Below are positions 1 to 8,334 of a stretch of 25,365 nucleotides of DNA, piece by piece (the stretch's first letter is position 1; the number at the start of each line of letters is the position of its first letter). The position numbers and the translations under genes were made by a program. The DNA comes from a virus: positions 1 through 25,365 of the IMG/VR virus record IMGVR_UViG_3300035698_017115; one strand, given 5' to 3'. Under the pieces are notes generated by a model. It was not told where the DNA came from. It was given only the letters and a program-made list of their open reading frames with translations, and ran no database searches.

Positions 1-1
1 A

Positions 2-463
2 TTTATATCAGGTGCTAAAAACGCATTCGGCGATAACCCTGCCAAATTGGCCGAGTGGGAAAAGGCCGGAAAACAGACCGAAGGACTCATCGATAAATTC
101 AACATACAAGAGAACTCCATCGACCGATGGGCGGCGACACAGATAACCACACAGCTAGAAGGCGATGGTGTGACCATGGTGCCGTTCGGGCAGGGATTTG
201 CATCGATGAGCCAGCCGACTAAGGAATTTGAAAAGCTGATACTCGGCGAGGAAATACTGATCGCCGATAATCCCGTACTCCGGTGGATGGCGGCAAACGC
301 CAAAGTCGAAGAGGATGCGGCGGGAAATCTTAAACCCACTAAGAAAAAATCATCGGAAAAAATAGATGGCATAGTCGCGGCGATCATGGCGCTCGGCCGG
401 GCGATAGCCAAACCCATCGCTCAGAAAAGCATTTATGAAACCAGAGGGGTTATAACCTTATGA
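2..463 (+). CDS. terL: Terminase large subunit, C-terminal end (partial)
   Basis: The reading frame is open to the window edge, so the N-terminal ATPase part is missing. About 153 residues remain. They look like the end of the nuclease domain of HK97/lambda-type TerL: the run VPFGQGFASMSQPTKEFEKL, then ADNPVLRWMAANA, a lysine-rich linker, and SSEKIDGIVAAIMALGRA, whose aspartate is the usual last metal-binding residue of the RNase H-like nuclease. TerL cuts concatemeric DNA and pumps it into the prohead through the portal. The next gene, portal, starts 4 bases before this stop (ATGA overlap), the normal terL-portal order. Small terminase must lie upstream. The first in-frame start-like codon inside the window (TTG at 47) is internal, not the true start. 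Confidence 0.93.
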   Translation, partial: FISGAKNAFGDNPAKLAEWEKAGKQTEGLIDKFNIQENSIDRWAATQITTQLEGDGVTMVPFGQGFASMSQPTKEFEKLILGEEILIADNPVLRWMAANAKVEEDAAGNLKPTKKKSSEKIDGIVAAIMALGRAIAKPIAQKSIYETRGVITL

Positions 464-2031
464 GTTTTTTATCAAAGATAATCGGCAAATGGGGAAAAAC
501 GAAAAGGTCTGGGACGACAAATCCTGCTCAATGGCTGATTGACTGGGTGTCCGGCGGGTCTCAAACATCGAGTGGTGTCAATGTCACTGAGGATAACGCA
601 CTGCAGTACACACCTTTTTGGAGTGCGGTTCGGGTGATAAGCGGTACAGTGGCGACGCTGCCTTTTATCGTCTACAAAAGGACAGGCAAAGGCAAGGTCA
701 GGGTTGCAGAACACCCCGCGTATAAACTGCTGCACAATAGACCCAATAAATTCATGGATGCCCTTACATTCATCGAGACCAGGCAGGCGCAGGTACTGAC
801 TTACGGCAATTCCTATGCAGAGATACAAAGAGATGGTGCCGGCCGGCCGGTGGCACTGTGGCCATTATTACCTGACAGGACGTTCCGCAAGATGAGCGAA
901 GGGGGGGTGCCATATTATGAAGTTCGCTCGTCAACCGGCGAAACCGTATATCTGCCCGACTACAACGTTCTGCATATCAAGGGACTCGGATTTGATGGGT
1001 ATACCGGGTACAACGTGGTGCAGTATCATAAAGAAGCCATAGGTTACGGCAAGGCGGTCAAGGAATACGGCAGCCGATTCTTCGGCAACGGGGCAGCGCC
1101 CGGCGGAGTGCTGGAACATCCGGCCAATCTTTCAACAGAAGCAAAGGCCAGACTGACTGAATCGTGGCAGAAAGAGCAGGGGGGGTTATCCCGGTCTCAC
1201 CGTATGCGGGTGCTGGAAGAGGGGATGAAATGGGTTAAAACCGGTGTTGATCCGGGTCAGGCACAGGCACTCGAAACCCAGAAATACACCGTCGATGACT
1301 GTTCGAGAATTTTCAATATTCCACCGCACAAGATTGGCTCGATGGACAGGGCAACTTTCTCAAATATCGAAGAGCAGAATATAGACTTTCTGACAAGCAC
1401 AATGTTTTACTGGTTCCGCAAGTGGGAGCAGGAATGCAATTATAAACTATTCACACCTTCCGAGCAGGCCAATATGTTCTGCGAGATTCTTATCGATGGC
1501 CTGCTCCGCGGCAATATTAAGAGCAGATACGAAGCATACAATATAGGCAGAAACGCCGGATTTCTTTCCGTCAATGATGTCAGGGAGAAGGAAAACATGA
1601 ACTCAATCGGCGACAAAGGTGACATTTACCTGGAACCTTTGAATATGAAACCGGCAGGGACCGAGACGCCGGCTCCGGCAGCTAAACCGGCAGATAAACC
1701 CAAACCAGACACTGACGAAGATGAGCAGGAAAACGTCCGCAATGCACACCACGAACTGATTACGAGTCAATTAGCCAGAATTTTACGCAAACAGGACAAC
1801 GCTGTCAAAAAAGGTGTCGGGGAAGATTTTTATGAGCACCAGAGGGATTACGCATTCCGCGTGGTGTTTGCATCTGTAAACGCATGGGCCAGTACAAAAG
1901 GTGTAGGTGAAACACGGGTGAGGGAATTGCTTACATCCATAATTAACCAGTACATCAAAAAAGAAAAACCATTAACCGAGGAAGATGCCGCAGGGTTGGC
2001 AGAGTTGATAATGCAAGAAACAGGAGATTAA
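460..2031 (+). CDS. Phage portal protein (HK97 family)
   Basis: This 523-residue protein matches HK97-type portals in length and sequence. It forms the dodecameric ring at the capsid vertex through which TerL packages DNA. Recognisable parts are the N-terminal TPFWSAVRVISGTVATLPF segment, the QAQVLTYGNSYAEIQRDG block, ALWPLLPDRTF, and SRIFNIPPHKIGSMDRATFSNIEE followed by the long clip/stem helix region. After about residue 400 there is a Pro/Ala/Lys-rich linker (TPAPAAKPADKPKPD) and a helical C-terminal domain of about 110 residues, longer than in minimal portals. Its ATG overlaps the terL stop and it is followed after 1 base by the protease, so translation is probably coupled. Confidence 0.95.
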   Translation: MSFLSKIIGKWGKTKRSGTTNPAQWLIDWVSGGSQTSSGVNVTEDNALQYTPFWSAVRVISGTVATLPFIVYKRTGKGKVRVAEHPAYKLLHNRPNKFMDALTFIETRQAQVLTYGNSYAEIQRDGAGRPVALWPLLPDRTFRKMSEGGVPYYEVRSSTGETVYLPDYNVLHIKGLGFDGYTGYNVVQYHKEAIGYGKAVKEYGSRFFGNGAAPGGVLEHPANLSTEAKARLTESWQKEQGGLSRSHRMRVLEEGMKWVKTGVDPGQAQALETQKYTVDDCSRIFNIPPHKIGSMDRATFSNIEEQNIDFLTSTMFYWFRKWEQECNYKLFTPSEQANMFCEILIDGLLRGNIKSRYEAYNIGRNAGFLSVNDVREKENMNSIGDKGDIYLEPLNMKPAGTETPAPAAKPADKPKPDTDEDEQENVRNAHHELITSQLARILRKQDNAVKKGVGEDFYEHQRDYAFRVVFASVNAWASTKGVGETRVRELLTSIINQYIKKEKPLTEEDAAGLAELIMQETGD

Positions 2032-2032
2032 A

Positions 2033-2701
2033 ATGGCGGATAAAAAGGAAAACCAAACAGAAAAAAGAGAACTTCGGGTGCTCAATGTTGATGATATTGA
2101 GCTTCGGGTTACTGATGGTGATAATCCGAAAATTACAGGATACGCCGCGAAATTCGGCAAGTGGTCAGCGGATTTAGGCGGGTTCACTGAAAGAATCAAA
2201 AAAGGTGCGTTCGATGAGGCACTGGAAACATCCGATGTCCGCGCACTCAAAAATCATGACCCAAACCTGCTGCTCGGCAGGACCACAAGCGGAACGCTGA
2301 GGCTTTCGACCAATTCGGTCGGGCTCAGCTTTGAAATCGACCCACCGGACACAAATACAGGCCGTGACACCATCGAGGAAATCAGGCGAAAAGATATATC
2401 CGGATGCAGCTTTGCGTTTACCACATTAGAGGACGACTGGAAGTATAACGAGGATGGGACTGTACAAAGAACAATCAATAAGGTCGGCGAACTGTTCGAT
2501 GTCGGGCCGGTGACGTATCCGGCTTACCCGGATACCACGGTCGCGGCACGCAGCCTGGACGAAAACCGAAAAAATACGGCACAACAAGAGGAAAATAAAA
2601 AAGAAACAGAAAAAAAAGGACGTGAGCGTCGGCGGGAGATCGAGCGAAAGTATCGACTCGCCGGACGCATAATAAACCGTAACAGGTCAGCCGAAGTTTG
2701 A
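2033..2701 (+). CDS. Prohead maturation protease (HK97 gp4-like, S78)
   Basis: A serine protease that cleaves the delta/scaffold part of the capsid protein and itself inside the prohead. The 222-residue protein carries the family signatures: ITGYAAKFGKWS near residue 34, KNHDPNLLLGRT with the candidate catalytic His75, and DISGCSFAFT around 121-130 containing the candidate catalytic serine (Ser123 by position), then DVGPVTYPAYPDTTVAAR. The last 50 residues are highly charged (KKETEKKGRERRREIERK), consistent with a tail removed by self-cleavage. AGGAG lies 8 bases upstream of the ATG. It sits between portal and capsid genes, the standard order. Confidence 0.94.
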   Translation: MADKKENQTEKRELRVLNVDDIELRVTDGDNPKITGYAAKFGKWSADLGGFTERIKKGAFDEALETSDVRALKNHDPNLLLGRTTSGTLRLSTNSVGLSFEIDPPDTNTGRDTIEEIRRKDISGCSFAFTTLEDDWKYNEDGTVQRTINKVGELFDVGPVTYPAYPDTTVAARSLDENRKNTAQQEENKKETEKKGRERRREIERKYRLAGRIINRNRSAEV

Positions 2702-2764
2702 CCAGTTATGCCAGGCCGATGTTCTGGGATGAACATTTAACAATGTAAAAAGGAGTTTACGAAC

Positions 2765-4093
2765 ATGACAGTAATTGAATTAAGAGAGCGGGCAGTTGCA
2801 GAAGCTGAGGCAGCACGCGCAATAAAAGATAAGGCCGACGAAGAGGCCAGGGGTATGACTCAGGAAGAGGCCGATAAATTTGACGGCCATATGAAAGAAT
2901 GCGCACGGGTCGAAGCTGAAGCGGGTAGGCAGGAAACCCTCGAAGCGACCGAAAAAAGACTCCAAGACCCGGCAAAAAGGCAAGTGACACCTGAAACAGC
3001 AACGGGCGCAAGAATTGAAACGCCTGCACCATCAATATTTAGAACTGGTCAGCTTCGGGCATTCAAAGGAAAAACAGCAGATGCCGATGCTTACAAGGCG
3101 GGCAAGTGGCTGATGGGGTCTATTGTGGGCGATGCCGCATCGAGGCAATGGTGCAGAGATCATGGCATTGAGATTCGTCTCCAGTCAGAGGGTGTCAATA
3201 CCGCCGGCGGTTTTGTAGTTCCTGATGTTATGGAACGAGCAATTATTGACCTGCGTGAAACTTACGGCATGTTCCGAGCAAACGCAAGAGTTCTGCCAAT
3301 GTCAAGCGACCACAGCTTAGTACCGAGACGTACAGGCGGGGTCACTGCTTACTTTGTAGGTGAAGCAACCGCCATAACAGATTCGGATAAAAGCTGGAAC
3401 CAGGTTGAGTTGACCGCAAAGAAGCTCGGTGCATTGACCAGAATGTCAACTGATTTGAACGAAGATGCGATTATCAATATCGCTGACGACTTGGCGCAGG
3501 AAATGGCATGGGCATTTGCAAAGAAAGAAGATGAGTGTGGTCTCGACGGTGACGGTACAGCCACCTACGGCGGTATGGTAGGCATCAGGACGAAGTTTGT
3601 CGATGGTCTGCATACAGCAGGTTACGATGAGGGTACATCTGCCTGTACCGCATGGTCGGATATTACGATTGCTGATGAAATCGTTACGGTTATGGGTTTA
3701 CTGCCGTCATACGCATTGGCAAGAGCAAAGTGGTATATCCATCCGGCAGGAAAAGCATCTTGTTTCGATGCGCTTGCATTGGCCGGCGGCGGTAATACGA
3801 CCAGAGAAATTGCATCAGGTGCAGAACCATCATTCGCTGGTTTCCCTGTTGTTGTTTCATCTGCTATGCCATCGGCACCAACAGACCAGACAGTTGCAAT
3901 ACTGTTCGGTGACTTGGGGATGTCCTCAACATTCGGCGACCGCAGGGGCATCACAATCAAGGTAAGTGCAGACAGGTATCTGGAATATGACCAGATAGGT
4001 ATTCAGGCAACCGAGAGATTCTGCATTGTCAACCATGACATCGGTGACACAAGTGTTGCTGGCGCTGTTGTTGCCTTAGTTGGTAATACTTAA
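2765..4093 (+). CDS. Major capsid protein (HK97 fold)
   Basis: This 442-residue protein is the HK97 gp5-type coat protein. Residues 1-100 form a charged coiled coil (RERAVAEAEAARAIKDKADE and onward), the delta/scaffold domain that the neighbouring protease would remove. The mature part follows: EGVNTAGGFVVPDVMERAII is the typical N-arm and start of the HK97 fold, then FRANARVLPMSS, WAFAKKEDECGLDGDGT, the P-domain segment ALARAKWYIHPAGKA, and a C-terminal A-domain with FGDLGMSSTFGDRRGITIKV. AAGGAG lies about 9 bases before the ATG, and the 63-base gap after the protease gives this highly expressed gene its own strong ribosome site. Confidence 0.95.
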   Translation: MTVIELRERAVAEAEAARAIKDKADEEARGMTQEEADKFDGHMKECARVEAEAGRQETLEATEKRLQDPAKRQVTPETATGARIETPAPSIFRTGQLRAFKGKTADADAYKAGKWLMGSIVGDAASRQWCRDHGIEIRLQSEGVNTAGGFVVPDVMERAIIDLRETYGMFRANARVLPMSSDHSLVPRRTGGVTAYFVGEATAITDSDKSWNQVELTAKKLGALTRMSTDLNEDAIINIADDLAQEMAWAFAKKEDECGLDGDGTATYGGMVGIRTKFVDGLHTAGYDEGTSACTAWSDITIADEIVTVMGLLPSYALARAKWYIHPAGKASCFDALALAGGGNTTREIASGAEPSFAGFPVVVSSAMPSAPTDQTVAILFGDLGMSSTFGDRRGITIKVSADRYLEYDQIGIQATERFCIVNHDIGDTSVAGAVVALVGNT

Positions 4094-4147
4094 TAGGCGG
4101 TTTTAAAAAAGTAAATGTAAATTTAAAAAAAAAAGGAGAACATAAAA

Positions 4148-4633
4148 ATGTTACCAGATTTTAAGATTAAACAATTGATTATACCGACAACGGCGATTAC
4201 CGCCGCAAGCACAGCGAACTGGGGCTACGTCGATACAAAAGGATACAGCCATCTTGTTGTATCCCTCTCAGAAATGAGCGCCTCGGCGGCTACCCAGGTC
4301 ACCGGGCTACGTGTAAGGGAAGATAACACTGTCCCGACCGCATTTACCGACATGAGCGCTATCGTCGCATTGTGCGGAGCTGCCGCGACAAGTGCCACCG
4401 CCGGTTTCGTTCTGCCGACACCAAATTCGGCAGTCGAGAACAACTATAAATTCAATATCGACCTTCGCGGACGAAAAAGGTACGTCGGGCTCGACTTTAT
4501 CCCGGGGGTCACAACCCGAGCGGCCGCACAGGCCCTTTTGTTCAGGGGTGAAGAAGGTGCGGACCAGGCAATAAGTTCAGATGCAACAGCAACGGTAACT
4601 ACAGCATCGCTGCGACTGAATTTGTCTATTTAG
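4148..4633 (+). CDS. Putative capsid decoration / minor head protein
   Basis: A 161-residue protein with no strong motif that I recognise. It is Ala/Thr/Ser-rich and looks beta-rich, with no membrane segment or coiled coil. It follows the capsid gene after 54 bases and has a strong AAAAGGAG ribosome site. It is the last gene before a strong hairpin terminator, so it shares the capsid transcript and is likely made in high amount. Position and size fit a head decoration protein or a second coat-associated protein. The region GRKRYVGLDFIPGVTTRAAA resembles segments seen in small head proteins of unknown function downstream of HK97 coat genes. The role is inferred from position, not from a recognised family. 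Confidence 0.6.
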   Translation: MLPDFKIKQLIIPTTAITAASTANWGYVDTKGYSHLVVSLSEMSASAATQVTGLRVREDNTVPTAFTDMSAIVALCGAAATSATAGFVLPTPNSAVENNYKFNIDLRGRKRYVGLDFIPGVTTRAAAQALLFRGEEGADQAISSDATATVTTASLRLNLSI

Positions 4634-4644
4634 TTTGATTTTGT

Positions 4645-4680
4645 CCCTGCCCGGCAATAAAAGCCGGGCAGGGTAATTTT
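4645..4680 (+). terminator. Strong rho-independent-type hairpin after the capsid block
   Basis: CCCTGCCCGGC (4645-4655) pairs perfectly with GCCGGGCAGGG (4663-4673): 11 bp, loop AATAAAA, followed by TAATTTT. It starts 11 bases after the decoration gene stop and only 26 bases before the start of the next gene. An internal terminator here would let capsid and decoration transcripts exceed downstream connector and tail transcripts. The T tract is short, so it may be leaky or act as an mRNA 3'-end stabiliser. Confidence 0.8.
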
Positions 4681-4699
4681 GAAATACGAAAGGAATTGT

Positions 4700-6202
4700 A
4701 TGCCGGAGAAGACTATCAGCCAACGGGTTTTGGAAGTGCCGTTTTGGTATCACAGGATTGAATTGCCTGATGAAATAATCACACCGGGCTTTTCTCCGAT
4801 ATATGCCGAAAGATATGCTCTGCCAGATGATTTGACGGGGAAAAGAGTGCTGGATGTTGGCGCTTGGGATGGATACTGGACTTGGGAGGCGTTAAAAAGG
4901 GGGGCGAAGGAAGTTGTCGCTATCGATGACTTCAGCGACGATTGCGGTAGCGGAATAAAACCACCTAAAAAAGAATGGGAAACATTCGATATTTGCCGCG
5001 AGGCGTTCGGCTTTACCAGGAAAACAAAAAACGGATGGAAGAATAAAAAGAAACAGACCGTGAACCGGATCAAAATGTCCGTTTATGACGTCGACAGCCT
5101 GGGCCAGTTCGATGTGGTATTCCTGTTCGGCACAATATATCACTTTAAATACCCGATGCTGGCACTGGATAAGGTGGCATCCGTCTGCAGCGGTGAGATA
5201 TACTTAGAAACGGCGGCACTGGATGACTATTCACCTTACCGCAACCTGGTGGGGCAGGGTTACAACAAAAACGATATGGTGATGGAATTTTACCCGACCA
5301 ATCAGTTCGGCAATAATCATAATAACTGGTGGGCACCAACGCTGCAGTGCCTGGGCGCCATGGTTGAATCGTGCGGCTTTAAATCTGTCAGGGCATGGCC
5401 GCTGACTGATACCCCGGCTGATGTGTCGGAGTGCAGGGGATTTGTGTATGGCTCGAAAACCGGAATTGTTAATGATTATGTTGAAAAAATGGCCGGTAAA
5501 AATGCCGGCAAAAGAGAATTAAAAGTGGCAGCGGTGATGAGCGTGCCTCGGCTGGGGTTCCAGGACAACTCGTTCTGCGTGTTCGAGGGGATTGCGCCGC
5601 TGGGAATTCCGCTTTTAAAAACACAGGGCGCATTCTGGGGACAGTGCCTCGAAAGGGGTATGCAGCAGCAGATAGATGAACACGACTGCGATGCAATATT
5701 GACAATAGATTACGATACGATATTTAATCCCGATGATGTTCAGAAAATGGTACAGCTGATGATAGACAATCCGCAGGCGGATGCGGTTGTACCGTTCCAG
5801 TGCGGCAGAAGCGGAATGAGCACGCTGGCGACTATTAAAACCAAGTCCGGCAGAGTCAGGGAAGTGATGCAGCGGGAGGAATTTGCACCGGAACTGACCA
5901 AGATAGCGACAGGGCATTTCGGGCTGACACTGATAAGGACATCAAGCCTGCTGAAAATTCCGCATCCGTGGTTCAAGGGTGAGCCGGCACCGGAGGGTCA
6001 GTGGGGTCCGGGCAGGATAGACGACGACATTTACTTCTGGAAAAAAATGGAAAAACACGGATTGAGCGTTTACTCAGCGAACAGGGTTACACTCGGCCAC
6101 TTGGAACTGGTTGTGACATGGCCGGATGAGAACCTGACTGCAATGTATCAGGATACCGCGGATTTCAGGAAAAACGGTAAACCGAAAAAAGCATGGAAAT
6201 AA
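4700..6202 (+). CDS. Fused SAM-dependent methyltransferase / GT-A glycosyltransferase
   Basis: This 500-residue protein has two enzyme domains. Residues 1-255 look like a CmoB-like (DUF1698-type) class I methyltransferase: motif I VLDVGAWDGYW (50-60), acidic loop VVAIDDF (72-78), FLFGTIYHFKYP (141-152), and GEIYLETAALDDY (165-178). Residues 273-500 look like a GT-A glycosyltransferase: ILTIDYDTIFNPDDV (333-347) carries a DxD-type motif (Asp337/Asp339), GHFGLTLIRTS (405-415) and GRIDDDIYFWKKM (438-450) are acceptor-side motifs. I chose ATG 4700 over the TTG at 4679 because AAAGGA lies 5 bases upstream. It follows the terminator and precedes head-tail connector genes. The substrate is unknown: virion protein modification is possible from position, nucleotide or RNA modification cannot be excluded. 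Confidence 0.82.
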   Translation: MPEKTISQRVLEVPFWYHRIELPDEIITPGFSPIYAERYALPDDLTGKRVLDVGAWDGYWTWEALKRGAKEVVAIDDFSDDCGSGIKPPKKEWETFDICREAFGFTRKTKNGWKNKKKQTVNRIKMSVYDVDSLGQFDVVFLFGTIYHFKYPMLALDKVASVCSGEIYLETAALDDYSPYRNLVGQGYNKNDMVMEFYPTNQFGNNHNNWWAPTLQCLGAMVESCGFKSVRAWPLTDTPADVSECRGFVYGSKTGIVNDYVEKMAGKNAGKRELKVAAVMSVPRLGFQDNSFCVFEGIAPLGIPLLKTQGAFWGQCLERGMQQQIDEHDCDAILTIDYDTIFNPDDVQKMVQLMIDNPQADAVVPFQCGRSGMSTLATIKTKSGRVREVMQREEFAPELTKIATGHFGLTLIRTSSLLKIPHPWFKGEPAPEGQWGPGRIDDDIYFWKKMEKHGLSVYSANRVTLGHLELVVTWPDENLTAMYQDTADFRKNGKPKKAWK

Positions 6203-6213
6203 GGAGCATGATT

Positions 6214-6489
6214 ATGAAGCAGGACGATATATATGTAAAAATGACAAAGGTATGGAGTCGCTTTCAAGTCGGTGACGTTGTTCGCTTTGGTCTGAACAAG
6301 GGCAAGAGCCGTATAGCTCTGGGGCTCGGTGTGGAAGTATCCAGACAGAAAGCGGTAAATGACCCGATAGTTGCAAAAAAACCGAAGGTCGAGACTGCGA
6401 CAATAAATATAGATGCAGAAACCGCAGAAGTCACACCCGTAAAAGAAACAAAAAATAAATTCACAAAAACCGGTAAAGGTAAAAAATAA
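6214..6489 (+). CDS. Small basic-tailed protein between capsid and connectors
   Basis: A protein of 91 residues. The start at 6214 is preferred to the in-frame ATGs at 6193 and 6208, because AAGGAG (6201-6206) is 7 bases from 6214 and only 1 base from 6208. The N-terminal half (RFQVGDVVRFGLNKGKSRIA) resembles the short proteins often found just upstream of phage head-tail connector genes, which carry a GDVV segment. The C-terminal third is a low-complexity, Lys/Thr-rich tail ending KFTKTGKGKK. There are no catalytic motifs. Its stop overlaps the next start (TAATG), so it is translationally coupled to the connector gene. Function unknown. Confidence 0.7.
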   Translation: MKQDDIYVKMTKVWSRFQVGDVVRFGLNKGKSRIALGLGVEVSRQKAVNDPIVAKKPKVETATINIDAETAEVTPVKETKNKFTKTGKGKK

Positions 6490-7049
6490 TGGCTTTAACT
6501 GAAACAACCGCGCCTTCCGTTGAGCCGGTGATACTGGTGGATATGAAACTGTTTCTGCGGGTCGATGGCACCGAGGACGATTTGATCATAACGAGCCTGA
6601 TAATCGCGGCCAGAAGAAACGCCGAGATATTCTGCAACCGGTCTTTTATTACGACTACATGGAAAATTTCTCTGCCCAATTTCCCAACGACAATAGAACT
6701 GCCACGCCCGCCGGCGATTAGTGTGCCTACGGTTAAATATTACGATACCGACAACGTCCAGCAGACCCTGGATACATCTTATTACGAGACTGATTTTGAA
6801 TCTGAACCCGGGCGGATCACTCTGGCTTACGGTTATTCGTGGCCGAGCGTTTACGATATTTTGCTGCCGGTCGAGGTCAATTACACCGCCGGGTTCGGGG
6901 CGGCGGCATCGGATGTGCCGGATGATATTATTACGGCGGTAAAACTGCAGGTCGCGGAATTATACGAAAACAGGCTCAGTCCGCCGGAAGAATCGGCGAA
7001 GGTAATGTCGGCGGCAAGATCGCTTTTATGGCCCTACAGGATATTTTAA
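6489..7049 (+). CDS. Head-tail connector protein (HK97 gp6-like)
   Basis: This 186-residue protein has the pattern of phage connector adaptors that dock under the portal. Helices with VDMKLFLRVDGTEDDLIITS (18-37) and IIAARRNAEIFCNRSFITTT (38-57) are typical of the gp6/YqbG-like (Phage_connect_1) family. They are followed by a beta-rich insertion and a C-terminal helical part with PDDIITAVKLQVAELYENRL. AAAGG lies 9 bases upstream of the ATG. The gene starts within the stop of the preceding ORF and overlaps the next connector gene, matching the usual gp6-stopper order. Confidence 0.86.
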   Translation: MALTETTAPSVEPVILVDMKLFLRVDGTEDDLIITSLIIAARRNAEIFCNRSFITTTWKISLPNFPTTIELPRPPAISVPTVKYYDTDNVQQTLDTSYYETDFESEPGRITLAYGYSWPSVYDILLPVEVNYTAGFGAAASDVPDDIITAVKLQVAELYENRLSPPEESAKVMSAARSLLWPYRIF

Positions 7050-7378
7050 TGGATATAGGCAAACTGAGACATAAAGTTCAGCTGCAAAGCGGCACTGAAA
7101 GCCAGAACGGCTTCGGTGAAGTGACCAGCAGCTATGCGGCGTACGATGTTGCGTGGGCACAGATAACACCTTTGAACGGTCGCGAACTTGAACTGGCACA
7201 GCAAATATCGGCCGAGGTCAACTACAAGATAACCATAAGGTATCACTCATCGGTTACGGTTAAAGACAGGGTTGTCAGGATTACCGCTGCGGGGACGCGG
7301 ACGTTTGAAATAACAGCGAGAATAAATCCGCAGGAAAAAAATGAAATGCTGATTTTGTACTGCAAAGAGATTTTGTAA
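7049..7378 (+). CDS. Head-tail joining / stopper protein (SPP1 gp16-like)
   Basis: A 109-residue protein beginning MDIGKLRHKVQLQSG, the characteristic start of the phage head-tail joining family, whose members close the packaged head and form the interface to the tail. The central GFGEVTSSYAAYDVAWAQIT and the ELELAQQISAEVNYKI segments also fit. An upstream in-frame ATG at 7028 would add 7 residues inside the previous gene. I chose 7049 because the family starts there, AGGA lies 7 bases upstream, and it overlaps the stop of the preceding gene as TAATG. Confidence 0.88.
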   Translation: MDIGKLRHKVQLQSGTESQNGFGEVTSSYAAYDVAWAQITPLNGRELELAQQISAEVNYKITIRYHSSVTVKDRVVRITAAGTRTFEITARINPQEKNEMLILYCKEIL

Positions 7379-7403
7379 AGAGATGTATTTTAAGGAAACA
7401 ATG

Positions 7404-7607
7404 ATGTCACTATCAGATGGAGACAAAGCAGAATGCAAAGAGATTGCAAGAACAATAATTAAAGAGGTTATATCCGAACATATCACAAGCTGCCCGCACG
7501 GCAAGACGATCCTTGCGAGTAAGTCGCTTCTGATAGGGATGTGCGTCGGCAGCGGCATCGCAAGTGCCGGAAGCATGATGGCACTGGTTAAACTTATCTC
7601 AATGTAA
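7404..7607 (+). CDS. Small membrane protein with CPHGK motif
   Basis: About 67 residues starting MSLSDGDKAE. AAGGAA at 7392-7397 supports 7404 (or 7401) over the ATG at 7383. The N-terminal half is charged and helical (KAECKEIARTIIKEVISEHI), then comes TSCPHGK, then a single hydrophobic segment (LLIGMCVGSGIASAGSMMAL). Small phage proteins with an amphipathic helix, a CPxGK motif and one C-terminal membrane segment recur in structural operons of many siphoviruses, without an agreed function. A holin or assembly role is possible but not shown. It begins the AT-rich cassette. Confidence 0.65.
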   Translation: MSLSDGDKAECKEIARTIIKEVISEHITSCPHGKTILASKSLLIGMCVGSGIASAGSMMALVKLISM

Positions 7608-7621
7608 AATAAAAGGGCATC

Positions 7622-7873
7622 ATGAAAATAAAAAGATTGATAGAAGAGAAAGACATACGTTGTGATTTATCTAAAGTGTATGTAAATGTACGATTTTCTG
7701 ACCATCCGGAAATTGGAGCTCGTGGCTTTGATTTACCTTTAACTTCAACAGGTGAAGATTTTGACAATGGAGTAATTTCGTTAATTCAAGATACGAAGCA
7801 AATTATAGTGAACACCATCGCTGCAAGAGAGAGGTTGGCTTCGAGATTAGGGGAATTTGAGGTAGAAGTTTAA
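7622..7873 (+). CDS. Hypothetical protein in AT-rich cassette
   Basis: An 83-residue acidic protein beginning MKIKRLIEEKDIRCD. I do not recognise a family. It has a plausible ribosome site (AAAAGGG about 7 bases upstream) and its stop overlaps the next start by one base, so it belongs to a translated unit with the following gene. It is predicted soluble with a helical C-terminus (DTKQIIVNTIAARERLASRL). Base composition is clearly more AT-rich than the capsid and tail genes on either side, suggesting acquisition together with its neighbours. Confidence 0.6.
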   Translation: MKIKRLIEEKDIRCDLSKVYVNVRFSDHPEIGARGFDLPLTSTGEDFDNGVISLIQDTKQIIVNTIAARERLASRLGEFEVEV

Positions 7874-8334
7874 TGCCATATGTTTATAACTTTGACAGTT
7901 GGGACGATGAGTTAGGTAAATGGAGCACTGAAGCTAATGCCTATGATGATAATGTCGTAACAAATGCAACCTGTATTCTAACAGGTGTGGAAAATAGTGG
8001 GTATTTGACATTGAATTTTGCATCACCTGTATTTAGTAGTGGTGTTCAAATTTACTTTTTAACAACTTCTATTGATTATAGTTTCAACATGCAAGTACAG
8101 AATACTGATGATTCATGGACAAGTATTTTTACAGGTACTTTGGCTCAACTTATATTTGTGCCAAAACCATATACTCCACGATTAATAAAAGCTGTCAAAA
8201 TAGCTTGTGCTCAATCATCCGGAAGAGCAAGTTTATTTGCTGTAGGAGAATATCAGGTTTGGGCTATAGCAAAAAGATCAAAAATAAACGGTTCTCTTAT
8301 TAGTAAACCTGCTTTAATTGGAGGATTAGTATAA
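7873..8334 (+). CDS. Hypothetical, possibly virion-surface beta-rich protein
   Basis: A 153-residue protein whose pattern of alternating hydrophobic and polar residues with many Asn/Thr/Ser (NSGYLTLNFASPVF, IYFLTTSIDYSF, VQNTDDSWTSIFTG) suggests a beta-sandwich, perhaps carbohydrate-binding-like, though no family is certain. It has no signal peptide. Its start overlaps the preceding stop and its stop overlaps the next ATG, placing it in a coupled unit between head-tail connectors and tail completion genes. Codon use is AT-rich. A minor virion surface or neck-fibre protein is an inference from fold-like pattern and place. Confidence 0.55.
   Translation: MPYVYNFDSWDDELGKWSTEANAYDDNVVTNATCILTGVENSGYLTLNFASPVFSSGVQIYFLTTSIDYSFNMQVQNTDDSWTSIFTGTLAQLIFVPKPYTPRLIKAVKIACAQSSGRASLFAVGEYQVWAIAKRSKINGSLISKPALIGGLV

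Noticed and set aside
3597-3965. Plus-strand ORF of 122 codons in the capsid gene
   Set aside because: Alternative frame of the major capsid gene, with His/Gln-rich low-quality protein and no start signals.
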